From Salinimicrobium sp049680855 (GTDB lineage: Bacteria; Bacteroidota; Bacteroidia; Flavobacteriales; Flavobacteriaceae): a DNA stretch of 64,000 bases. The stretch lies in NCBI RefSeq assembly GCF_049680855.1, contig NZ_JBMPGS010000003.1, forward strand, positions 310,001-374,000. The letters are read 5' to 3'. Shown here in pieces: positions 8,357 to 16,230 of the stretch; the first letter of the stretch is position 1, and each line of letters starts with the position of its first letter. The notes below the pieces were generated by a model. That model did no database searches. It was given only the letters and a program-made list of their open reading frames with translations, and was not told where the DNA came from. The position numbers and the translations under genes are program-made.

Positions 8357-8854
8357 TTACCGCAAAGAGATCCTCTTCTTCATTTCTTCCACAATATTAA
8401 ATGCTGCCGGGCAGATAGCTACATTTTTTAAGGTGAGATTTGATATCTTGTGGAAATTTTTTCGATTAGTGTGCGGGAATTCTGCACAGGCTTTTGGTCG
8501 CACATCGTAAATACTGCAATAATTATCTGCACCTAAAAAAGTACAGGGCACCTCCTGCAGCACATAGTCATTTTCTTCATCGATCCTTAGGTATTGATCA
8601 ATGAACTGCTGTGGCTTCAGCCTGAAATATTTGGATATTCTTTCAATATCTTTATTCGTAAATAAAGGGCCTGTAGTTTTACAACAATTGGCACATTTAA
8701 GGCAGTTGGTGCGTTCAAACTCTTCCTCATGCAATTCCTGCATTTCCCGGTCTAAATGCCGGGGCGGCTTCTTTTTAAGCTTTGAAAAAAACTTTTTATT
8801 TTCCTTATGCCTATCTTTGGCCCTTTGCGGGAGCCCATTTATTTCTTCCTGCAT
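8357..8854 (-). CDS. YkgJ-family cysteine-cluster protein (putative Zn/Fe-chelating domain)
   Basis: 165 residues. The N-terminal basic helix (LPQRAKDRHKENKKFFSKLKKKPPRHLD) is followed by the UPF0153/YkgJ cysteine pattern: CLKCANCCKTTGP, then CTFLGADNYC and RPKACAEFP. The cysteines probably bind a zinc or iron-sulfur centre. The family is conserved in Bacteroidota, with no settled biochemical role. A -7 box (TATCTTTG, 8859-8866) with TTG 19 nt upstream ends 4 nt before the ATG, so the transcript may be leaderless. It is divergent from the methyltransferase gene, with about 26 nt between starts. Confidence 0.85.
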   Translation of the reverse strand: MQEEINGLPQRAKDRHKENKKFFSKLKKKPPRHLDREMQELHEEEFERTNCLKCANCCKTTGPLFTNKDIERISKYFRLKPQQFIDQYLRIDEENDYVLQEVPCTFLGADNYCSIYDVRPKACAEFPHTNRKNFHKISNLTLKNVAICPAAFNIVEEMKKRISLR

Positions 8855-8858
8855 GCCG

Positions 8859-8888
8859 CAAAGATAAAAAGAACAAACGCGTGAACAA
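8859..8888 (-). promoter_or_regulatory. Bacteroidota-type promoter TTG-N19-TATCTTTG
   Basis: On the minus strand TTG (8888-8886) is followed after 19 nt by TATCTTTG (8866-8859), then GCGGC-type spacing of 4 nt to the ATG at 8854. This is the best-formed promoter in the window and predicts transcription starting at or very near the start codon. Confidence 0.55.
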
Positions 8889-9627
8889 CGATAAAAACAA
8901 TGCAGATGTCTTCGGGAATGCCATGAGAGCCTATTTTCTAAAGGGTCATGAAGAAGAGATCATTGTACATTCTCCAGATTTTGATGATGATGTCATCCCG
9001 GTCCCTTATTTATTCCGAAATTATAAAGAAATGCCTGCGCTGGAAAAAAAGGCGCTCCATTTGTGCCGCGGAAAGATCCTGGATGTTGGTTGCGGTGCCG
9101 GGAGTCATTCGCTGTACCTGCAGGAAGAGAAAAAACTAAAGGTTACTGCGATAGACACTTCTGAAGGTGCTGTAGAAGTCTGCAGGTTGAGGGGACTGAA
9201 AGATGTTCGAAAAATGGCATTTCATGAGCTTAATGATGAAAAGTATGACACCATCATTCTTCTTATGAACGGCACCGGAATTGTGGGGCGCCTCAACCGG
9301 CTGGACGACTTCTTTTCCAAATTGAAAGAGCTTCTAAACCCAAACGGACAGGTTTTGATAGATTCCTCAGACTTAAGTTATCTTTTTGATCCCGATGAAG
9401 ATGGCGGAATCTGGGTTGATGCCGCAAATGGATACTATGGTGAACTTCAATATAAATTAAGCTATGGCGGCGAGTCCTCAGAAACTTTTGATTGGTTGTA
9501 CCTGGATTTTAATTCATTATCTTTAGCAGCTTCTAAAAACGGTTTCGCATGTGACCTTATTGAAGAAGGAGCACACTATGATTACCTGGCAAAACTTAGT
9601 CTGAATTCTGCGGTAAATGAAAATTAG
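8881..9627 (+). CDS. Class I SAM-dependent methyltransferase
   Basis: 248 residues from a GTG start at 8881 (VNNDKNNADVFGNAM...). The next ATG is at 8923. SAM motif I is ILDVGCGAGSHSLYL, and motif II ends in ...VTAIDTSEGAVEVC. A later LLMNGTGIVGRL block fits the class I fold. The substrate is unknown. The longest frame, from 8782, would overlap the divergent YkgJ gene and adds non-conserved sequence, so it is rejected. A TATCTTTG at 8812-8819 inside the YkgJ gene could drive it. The stop overlaps the next gene's start by 11 nt, suggesting co-transcription with the metalloprotease-like lipoprotein. Confidence 0.8.
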   Translation: MNNDKNNADVFGNAMRAYFLKGHEEEIIVHSPDFDDDVIPVPYLFRNYKEMPALEKKALHLCRGKILDVGCGAGSHSLYLQEEKKLKVTAIDTSEGAVEVCRLRGLKDVRKMAFHELNDEKYDTIILLMNGTGIVGRLNRLDDFFSKLKELLNPNGQVLIDSSDLSYLFDPDEDGGIWVDAANGYYGELQYKLSYGGESSETFDWLYLDFNSLSLAASKNGFACDLIEEGAHYDYLAKLSLNSAVNEN

Positions 9628-10387
9628 TCTACAAATAAAGCCTTTTTGGATATTGCTGATACTCCTGGTCCTTACAGGCTGTTCCCAAGATACCAATGAT
9701 GACGATTCAAAAAATACAGGTAATAACCTCTCTCTTGGGATGTCGGCCAATGACTTATTAAGTGAGGAGAAATTTACTTCTATGCAAGTGGAAGTGCTTT
9801 ATACCCCGAATGCAGAACCCGCAGCTGCAACGCTTCAGGAGGTAAAGAAATTTCTGAAAGAACATACATTTAAACCTAATGGAATTTCGATTTCTCCAAG
9901 AATGATAGACCCCATAGATAAAGATATCTTCACCATTTCGGAAGTTAAAAAAATAGAAACGGACTATCGAAGCAGTTTTAATGCCGGTGACGAAATTTCG
10001 GTTCTAATACTTTTTGTGGATGGAAAAAGTGAGAATCAGAAAAACAATAAACTAATTTTAGGAACGGCTTATAAGAATACTTCTATGGTGATCTTTTCCC
10101 AAACCACCTCACACCTGGCTGAAACCACTGGGATTTCTAAAGATGAAATTGAAGCCACTACCATAAAACATGAATTCGGGCATCTTTTCGGCCTTGTAGA
10201 TAATGGTTCTCCTGCACAATCTCAACATGAGGACGGGGAGAGTAAATCTCATTGTAATGTGGAAGGCTGCCTCATGGTCGCCGCCATTGAATTTGGATCT
10301 GGTGCCGTGAAAATGATGCAAAAGCAAGCGGTTACAGGATTTGATGCCAGCTGCAGAAAAGATCTTCAGGCAAACGGCGGAAGGTAA
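9617..10387 (+). CDS. Putative zinc metalloprotease lipoprotein (HExxHxxGxxD)
   Basis: 256 residues with a lipoprotein signal (ILLILLVLTGC, Cys22) followed by an Asp/Asn-rich linker. The motif HEFGHLFGLVD begins at His185, a metzincin-like HExxHxxGxxD site with Asp as the probable third ligand. Cysteines in the C-terminal 50 residues (CNVEGCLM, SCRKDL) could form disulfides. It is predicted to be an exported, membrane-anchored protease. The methionine in CLMVAA is near where a met-turn would be expected, but I cannot confirm this. It overlaps the methyltransferase by 11 nt and converges on the next gene with a 6-nt gap. Confidence 0.7.
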   Translation: MKISLQIKPFWILLILLVLTGCSQDTNDDDSKNTGNNLSLGMSANDLLSEEKFTSMQVEVLYTPNAEPAAATLQEVKKFLKEHTFKPNGISISPRMIDPIDKDIFTISEVKKIETDYRSSFNAGDEISVLILFVDGKSENQKNNKLILGTAYKNTSMVIFSQTTSHLAETTGISKDEIEATTIKHEFGHLFGLVDNGSPAQSQHEDGESKSHCNVEGCLMVAAIEFGSGAVKMMQKQAVTGFDASCRKDLQANGGR

Positions 10388-10393
10388 ATTACA

Positions 10394-11269
10394 TCAATTA
10401 CTGTAATAGTATGCTTCATGCTCAATGAAGTTGTCATAGTAATTATCTCCTGAAAGATTCTCCAGTAAATATAATCCTCTTCCGAATGGAGCCTGCACAT
10501 CGTAATAAAAAATATTATTCAATTTATTTAGAAAAGCAGATTTTTTACCCAATTCATTCAATGGTTTTTTGAAATACGCATTAATAAAGTTATAGTCCTG
10601 ATATTGATAGACATGTATTAATTCATGAGAAAACAAACGATAGTCGTTAAGGGAGTGAGGGTTTAATATTATTGCCGGGCCAACAGCTGAGCCTGCACTA
10701 AATCCATCATTTCGATAAGGTATTTGGTAACCGGAGAAGATAAATTCTCCTGTTTGGAGGCTTTTTTTGATTTCAAACTTATTTCCTATTGCAGAATAAG
10801 CTGTCAAGAGAAATGCAGTGGGCATAATTCTGTACTTAATTTTGAAGTCTTTATTGGTATGAAATTCGATCCTATTAAAGCCAATACACAGATTCCATTG
10901 TTCCCAAAAATTGCGATTGGAACTTGCATTTTCAATAATCGAAATTCCTGCAGAATTCACCAGTTTTGCCGCCCAATTAATTTCCTGTCTTTCTTGTTTT
11001 GCAATTTCACCAACCAGAATTTTACTTTCGTACACTATATAACCTCCTAAAGCTCCTTGCGCTATTCCTTTTAATAATACCCTGCCAAACCTTTCTTCAG
11101 GTTCTTTATTGAATAATGCACAAATACCACTGAAGACAGATCCAATACCTATATTGTACAGTGCGGCCTCAGCATTGTTACTCTGTCCATACCCTGAATT
11201 TGGAATTAGTATCCCACAAGTCCAGAATAGAACCAGAACTTTAAATCTAAAGAGCGAAGAAGTAAACAA
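10394..11269 (-). CDS. Exported protein with HExxH motif, unknown function
   Basis: 291 residues. There is a signal peptide (LVLFWTCGILIPNSGYGQ), a glycine-rich hydrophobic segment (VFSGICALF, GIAQGALGGYIVYES) and the motif HELIHVYQYQDY near residue 217, a gluzincin-like HExxH with a following Gln/Tyr. The C-terminus ends in IEHEAYYYSN, where the Glu or His could be a further ligand. I do not recognise a named family. The motif pattern resembles uncharacterised Bacteroidota proteins rather than a known peptidase. It lies convergent to the other HExxH lipoprotein with only 6 nt between stop codons. Confidence 0.6.
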   Translation of the reverse strand: MFTSSLFRFKVLVLFWTCGILIPNSGYGQSNNAEAALYNIGIGSVFSGICALFNKEPEERFGRVLLKGIAQGALGGYIVYESKILVGEIAKQERQEINWAAKLVNSAGISIIENASSNRNFWEQWNLCIGFNRIEFHTNKDFKIKYRIMPTAFLLTAYSAIGNKFEIKKSLQTGEFIFSGYQIPYRNDGFSAGSAVGPAIILNPHSLNDYRLFSHELIHVYQYQDYNFINAYFKKPLNELGKKSAFLNKLNNIFYYDVQAPFGRGLYLLENLSGDNYYDNFIEHEAYYYSN

Positions 11270-11401
11270 TTGACATAAATATTAATAGTCCAAACATACA
11301 ATTTAAAATCTATTTCATGTACAATCCTTTTGAATGGTCTTTTCCAGGATAAACAGAGGGAAAAACCCGGTTTTTGGCCGGACATTAACAATCAATCATT
11401 T

Positions 11402-13027
11402 CTAATAAACCTTTTTTCCGCCTAAATAGGTTTCAAGAACTTTAATTTCCGGAATCTGTTCTTCAGGAACTTCCATTATATTGTGGTCGAGAATAATAAA
11501 ATCGGCAAATTTACCGGCTTCTATACTTCCTTTTTCAGCATCTTCGAAATTACTGTATGCAGCCCAAATGGTCATTCCACGAAGGGTTTCTTCACGAGAT
11601 AACGCCTGTTCTTTCATATAACCTCCTTCAGGAAAATTCTCTGTATCTTTCCTGGCCACTGCTGCATGAAAAGTCAAGAACGGACTCACCTGTTCTACCG
11701 GGAAATCTGTTCCCAGCGCGATAATTCCGGCTTGATCAAGTAATTTCTTATAAGCATAAGCGCCTTTTTCTCTTTCTTCGCCCAACCTATCTCCGGCCCA
11801 GTACATATCACTGGTTGCATGAGTTGGCTGTACAGACGGAATAATATTCTTACTAAAATATTTGAAATCCTGCTCATCGATGATCTGAGAATGCTCCACT
11901 TTCCAACGGCGATCATCAGCATCACCTATGAGGGAATCGTAAGTTTTCAGAACAACTACATTTGCAGAATCCCCAATCGCGTGAGTATTCATTTGAAATT
12001 CTGAAGCTGCTATTCTTGCTGCTGTCTCCTTGAAATCTTCTACAGAAGATAATAAAGCCCCATAATGTCCATGCCTGTCGGAGTATGGTTCTTTTAATGC
12101 CGCGCCTCGTGACCCAAGCGCACCATCTCCATAAAACTTAACCGAACGAACGTTCAACTTGTCGGTCTTATAGGGCCCTTTTTCAAGATAATAATCCAGA
12201 TTTTCCTTGTTATTACTTATCATGGCGTACAGCCTAATATCAAGATTTCCATCTCGATGAAGACTGTCGATCAATTCAATAGTTGCCCTATCAATACCGG
12301 CATCGTTTATAGTAGTAAGACCATAACTAAAAGCCTCTTTTTGAGCATCTAAAAGAGCAGTGACCTGTTCTTCCAAAGTAGGTTCAGGAATTATCTTACT
12401 GATAAGCTCCATAGGGTTGTCAATTAAAATACCGGTCAATTTGCCATTTTTGACTTCTATATCGCCACCTTCCACAGGAGTTTCAGCAGTGATATTTGCA
12501 GCATCTAGCGCAGCCTGATTTACCAAAAGGGCATGCCCGTCTATTCTCGTCATGGCCACTGGAGTATCAGGAAAAAGAACGTCTAAGGTATCCTTTACAG
12601 GAAATTCTTTCACTTCCCAATCATTCTGATCCCAGCCCCGGCCTGTGATAAAATCTGCATTCTTTTCCTTTTGGAATTCCACAATACGCTTCACTACTTC
12701 TTCAAAACTTTTGGTACCGGTAAGATCTACTGTTTGCAGTTGCAATCCATAACGGTAAAAATGTGCATGCGCATCGATCAAACCAGGAACAATTGTTTTT
12801 CCTTCGGCATCCAAAGTACGGGCAGCATCATATTTCTCCTTCAGTTCATCTATAGATCCCACCGCCACAAATCGGCCTTTATGTACCGCAAAAGCTTCGG
12901 CTTGAGAAAAAGTACTGTCAACTGTATAAACATTTGCATTTAAAACCAGGAGGTCGATCTCCTCACGCTCTTCACAGGAAGAAAGCATAAGAACAGCCAG
13001 GAGTGCAAAAAAGAAATTTTTCATCAT
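11402..13027 (-). CDS. Exported amidohydrolase, YtcJ-like (amidohydrolase 3 family) lipoprotein
   Basis: 541 residues with a lipoprotein signal (FFFALLAVLMLSSC). The metallo-dependent hydrolase pattern is present: GLIDAHAHFYRYG (first metal-binding His pair), a FYGDGALGSRGA block, EHSQIID, ALGTDFPVE near residue 447, and the C-terminal composite beta-domain (GSIEAGKFADFIILD). YtcJ-type enzymes hydrolyse N-acyl amides or related C-N bonds; the substrate is unknown. The lipobox implies action in the periplasm or on the cell surface. It is transcribed after the PiT-like gene but separated by that gene's promoter side and 77 nt. Confidence 0.85.
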   Translation of the reverse strand: MMKNFFFALLAVLMLSSCEEREEIDLLVLNANVYTVDSTFSQAEAFAVHKGRFVAVGSIDELKEKYDAARTLDAEGKTIVPGLIDAHAHFYRYGLQLQTVDLTGTKSFEEVVKRIVEFQKEKNADFITGRGWDQNDWEVKEFPVKDTLDVLFPDTPVAMTRIDGHALLVNQAALDAANITAETPVEGGDIEVKNGKLTGILIDNPMELISKIIPEPTLEEQVTALLDAQKEAFSYGLTTINDAGIDRATIELIDSLHRDGNLDIRLYAMISNNKENLDYYLEKGPYKTDKLNVRSVKFYGDGALGSRGAALKEPYSDRHGHYGALLSSVEDFKETAARIAASEFQMNTHAIGDSANVVVLKTYDSLIGDADDRRWKVEHSQIIDEQDFKYFSKNIIPSVQPTHATSDMYWAGDRLGEEREKGAYAYKKLLDQAGIIALGTDFPVEQVSPFLTFHAAVARKDTENFPEGGYMKEQALSREETLRGMTIWAAYSNFEDAEKGSIEAGKFADFIILDHNIMEVPEEQIPEIKVLETYLGGKKVY

Positions 13028-13053
13028 TATTATTTTAAGATATTCAAAAATAG

Positions 13054-13082
13054 AAAATGCGCCCTAACTACAGGCGCATTTT
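13054..13082 (-). terminator. Intrinsic terminator after PiT-like gene
   Basis: Stem AAAATGCGCC (13054-13063) with GGCGCATTTT (13073-13082) and a 9-nt loop. On the minus strand it is followed by CTATTTTTG. Confidence 0.7.
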
Positions 13083-13104
13083 TGATATATCATTTTATAA
13101 AATT

Positions 13105-14241
13105 TTAGAACCAGCCCATCACTGCGTCACCAATAGCCGCACGTATGTCTCTGTTGGCTCCGGCAGCAAGTGCAATGGAAACAAACAGACCAATCATGGC
13201 ATAAGCAAAATCCCTAAAGATCATTTTCCCGGCTTTCTTACGGTGTTTCTTTCCTTTCTTGGTTCTTGCAAGGCTCACGGCAATCTCCCGTCCACCTATC
13301 ACCCCAAGGAATACCCAGGTGGTACTCATGGGAACTGTGCTTATGAAGAGTTTATAAATAAGAAGGATTACATAAGTAGCATCAATTAAAGTGGCTGCCC
13401 GTACATCAGATATTCTGGCCTTTTCGCTTACTACTTCCTGGATCTTGTCACCTCTCAAGTAAAACAATAGTCCCAGACCAACGAAAATAGTTACAGCAAA
13501 AATGATGAATTGAAAAACGTCCAGCTGCCTCGGAAGGAATACGGCAATGTTGGCTCCATCCTGCATCACCCATACACCCCACAAGGTACCACTCACTATC
13601 CATTGGACAATGTTCCAGCTCTTATTAAACTTTCGGCTTTTAAAGTATTTCTTTATAAGATTATAGGAGAAGTACCACACCAGGAATGAAAGAATAAAGG
13701 CCATGATGTAACCCGTCCAACTCTTAAATACTACAGAAGTGATTCCGGAGGTATCTGCACTAAAAACACTCAGGATCAAAAAAGTAGTGGAAACCGGCAT
13801 TCTCATCCTGGTGAGGATCAAGAGCACGAGCGGCGCTATAATCTGGAAGAAACTAAAATTCTCAGGATGAGGATATTTGGTTGTACCATCGGGATTGAGC
13901 AGTCGCTGATACGTCACATCCCCGTCAAAATAAAACCAGCTAAAGGTGACTACCGCAAGAAAAATGGAGCCAATAAACAACCACATGGTCCACCATTTCT
14001 TCGTTTTATTACTTTCAATAAAAGTTCCCAAGGATTGGATACTGTCATTGGCCACAGTAGCGTAGGCTGCAAAGAAGAAGCCGAGCCACATCCCGGCCTG
14101 TCCGTAACCCGTTAAAACTCCCGCCAAAACAAGACCCACAATAACAATTGCGAGGAAAGTTTTTTCCTGGACCATGAAATCCAGGACGTTCAAATAAGGC
14201 CTGTTCCTTTTAATTCGTGTAAACTTCTTAGGTTTTGCCAT
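13105..14241 (-). CDS. PiT-superfamily-like inorganic ion (phosphate) permease
   Basis: 378 residues with about nine hydrophobic segments. PiT-type duplicated signatures can be seen: VANDSIQSLGTFI near residue 63 (compare the GANDxxNxxGT pattern), PVSTTFLILSVFSAD in the middle and PMSTTWVFLGVIGG in the C-terminal half (compare PxSTTH). The basic stretch ARTKKGKKHRKKAGK lies between the last helices. PiT carriers move phosphate or sulfate with H+ or Na+. The match is to the architecture rather than to a close canonical PiT, so the substrate is uncertain. The C-terminal GDAVMGWF is near the usual end. It is probably monocistronic. Confidence 0.6.
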   Translation of the reverse strand: MAKPKKFTRIKRNRPYLNVLDFMVQEKTFLAIVIVGLVLAGVLTGYGQAGMWLGFFFAAYATVANDSIQSLGTFIESNKTKKWWTMWLFIGSIFLAVVTFSWFYFDGDVTYQRLLNPDGTTKYPHPENFSFFQIIAPLVLLILTRMRMPVSTTFLILSVFSADTSGITSVVFKSWTGYIMAFILSFLVWYFSYNLIKKYFKSRKFNKSWNIVQWIVSGTLWGVWVMQDGANIAVFLPRQLDVFQFIIFAVTIFVGLGLLFYLRGDKIQEVVSEKARISDVRAATLIDATYVILLIYKLFISTVPMSTTWVFLGVIGGREIAVSLARTKKGKKHRKKAGKMIFRDFAYAMIGLFVSIALAAGANRDIRAAIGDAVMGWF

Positions 14242-14414
14242 TAATTCTAGATGTAAAACAATTTAATAATTATTGAAAATCAGGTTCTTCAACCTCATTT
14301 TAAGGGCAGCAATAATAAATACTTTTATTTTATTATTAAGACATACAACATTGTTTTATTGTTAAGTCTACATTAAGAAATGAAAAACTTGAGGTAAAGA
14401 AATGTAATCCCCAT

Positions 14415-14461
14415 AATTAAAAAGCTGCTTGAAAATGTCATTTTCAAGCAGCTTTTTAATT
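14415..14461 (-). terminator. Perfect 23-bp inverted repeat acting as terminator, containing the palindromic motif
   Basis: Arms 14415-14437 and 14439-14461 are perfectly complementary around a single central T. The apex is GAAAATG-T-CATTTTC, a member of the dispersed palindrome family. The GC-containing middle (AGCTGCTTG) and outer A/T tracts give terminator character on both strands. It lies 17 nt past the stop of the outer-membrane barrel gene. Confidence 0.75.
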
Positions 14462-14477
14462 TATATCCTGACCTGAT

Positions 14478-16199
14478 CTAATAATTGAACTTGTAGGTAA
14501 TCCCGCCCATCACCTGTAAACCTAACACAGGAAAATCCATATAACGTTCATAATTATTCCCCAGAAGGTTGTTCCCCCTTACAAAGGCAGAAAGTTGTTC
14601 ATTAAAGCGATAGCCAAGGTTGGCATTTAGATCTACAAAACCATCAAGAGTTACCTCTTCTGACGTCTGCTGAATAAGTGCTTCAGAATACAATGAGAAA
14701 AAATCTTTGCGCTCACCAACTATAAAGAAATTAGCCCCTGCATACCATTTTTCGGTAATCTGGTAATCCCCCAGTAAGGAAACTTTAAAGTCCGGGAGGT
14801 TCCAGGCTTCCTCCTGCTCATCTGTATCATAAATGTAATACTCACCATTAATCCTTAGGTTGAACTTACGGCTAAGGTCTAAGTTAAGTTCCCCGAATCC
14901 TGAAATCGTATTCACGCGGTCGTAAACCACTCCAAAAGAATTTCCATAGGCGTAATCTTCCATTTCATCGGCACCTATCACTACAGGGTTTTTTATAAAC
15001 AACGGCTTGTAATTTTCTGCTATATATCGCGCCCTTACATCGTAGCCAACCGAATTGGATAGCTTCCCTTTTCCTCCCACATATAGATCAAATTGCTGAT
15101 CTGTGGGCTGGATTTCCAAGGTAGGTGAAACAAACCAGTTCTCTTGCGAAAGGCTGTAGTAAGAATTCTGTTTTAATTCCCCTTCAAGTCCTGCGTAAGC
15201 GACAAAATATTCCCCGGCCAAACGATAACTAGCATTGATTCTTGGGTACAAATATACTCCACTGTTATCGCCGTTCGTATCGTGACTGTAATAAAGCGCA
15301 GCGCCTAAATTTAAAGTTAGATCGTCTCTTAGAACCACTAAGCCCGAACTCAGCCCAATATTCATGAAACCATAATTGATCTCTTCTTCTGAAGAAAAAC
15401 CTTTTTCAAAACTGCCCGTAACATAGTCAAAAATGATGTTTGTCTTAAAGATTTCTCCCGCGATAGGAAGTTCCAATTCCGGACGTGCAGTCAAATGATG
15501 TTCAGCAGAGCTGAAAGAATCTCCAAAGTACCTGTATTTAGCCTTCATCCCGTCAAAGAAGGAGTCTTCAAAGTTCATTTCACCACCAAGATAGGCGCTA
15601 AAGTAATTCTGGGTGAAATCCTCTCCCAAAGTTTGAGCTTGATAACCTACAGGAATTCCATACCAGTTAAACAGCCGGTGTTCCAGTCCAAAATCTGTAT
15701 TCCAGCTCATATTTCTTTGCCTGGAGGAATAATTGAGGTCTACCTGGGTTTCATAATATTTATCATCAAAATTTACTTCTTCAATTCCTCCCTGGGAAGA
15801 ATTATGAGTGAGAAAAATTCCGAAGTTATCTGTACGGTTTACTTCAAGATTGCTGTAGAACTCGGCCAGCGCATTTGTGTAGCTTCCAAAGGCCAGAGTT
15901 GCATAATTTTCATACACCTCGGGCAGGCGCTCCCGCTCTACGGATGTCGCGCGACCTTTTGCTGGTGAAAAAGTGGATGCCACAGGCACCGAAAATATGC
16001 TGTATTGCACCGGTTTTTTCTCGAGACTTAGAGAATCATTGATTACCGGAGTTTCTCTTATTTTGAAGGCATCGTTTACACTGGGGGTATAAGGCTTGAC
16101 CACCACCACCGTTTCGCTGCCCAGATCCTGAGAAAAAACAGCTCCCGTGATCATAAAAAGCACTAAAAATACGCTGTTCCTTATTGACATATTTCGCAT
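14478..16199 (-). CDS. Outer-membrane beta-barrel protein related to TonB-dependent receptors, without plug
   Basis: 573 residues from MRNMSIRNSVFLVLFMITGAVFSQ (signal peptide). The mature start DLGSETVVVVKPYTPSVNDAF is followed by alternating amphipathic strands rich in Tyr/Phe. It ends in a typical barrel C-terminus (FVRGNNLLGNNYERYMDFPVLGLQVMGGITYKFNY region) with terminal aromatic Tyr. No plug domain or TonB box is evident, and it is shorter than usual receptors. The start at 16199 avoids overlap with the upstream TPR gene, leaving 31 nt between them. It is probably an operon with that TPR protein, suggesting a periplasm-outer-membrane complex (inference). Confidence 0.75.
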   Translation of the reverse strand: MRNMSIRNSVFLVLFMITGAVFSQDLGSETVVVVKPYTPSVNDAFKIRETPVINDSLSLEKKPVQYSIFSVPVASTFSPAKGRATSVERERLPEVYENYATLAFGSYTNALAEFYSNLEVNRTDNFGIFLTHNSSQGGIEEVNFDDKYYETQVDLNYSSRQRNMSWNTDFGLEHRLFNWYGIPVGYQAQTLGEDFTQNYFSAYLGGEMNFEDSFFDGMKAKYRYFGDSFSSAEHHLTARPELELPIAGEIFKTNIIFDYVTGSFEKGFSSEEEINYGFMNIGLSSGLVVLRDDLTLNLGAALYYSHDTNGDNSGVYLYPRINASYRLAGEYFVAYAGLEGELKQNSYYSLSQENWFVSPTLEIQPTDQQFDLYVGGKGKLSNSVGYDVRARYIAENYKPLFIKNPVVIGADEMEDYAYGNSFGVVYDRVNTISGFGELNLDLSRKFNLRINGEYYIYDTDEQEEAWNLPDFKVSLLGDYQITEKWYAGANFFIVGERKDFFSLYSEALIQQTSEEVTLDGFVDLNANLGYRFNEQLSAFVRGNNLLGNNYERYMDFPVLGLQVMGGITYKFNY

Positions 16200-16230
16200 A
16201 GGGTTAGACTTAATTTTTACAGAAAATTGA

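Noticed and set aside
9208..9224. AAAAATGGCATTTC inside the 8881-9627 methyltransferase gene
   Set aside because: It matches the palindrome core but encodes the conserved-looking RKMAFHEL and so can be explained by codons; not counted among intergenic copies.
12439..12455. TTTGCCATTTTTGAC in the amidohydrolase gene, and a similar site at 30884-30898
   Set aside because: Both encode KNGKLT-type stretches; only half-sites of the palindrome are present.
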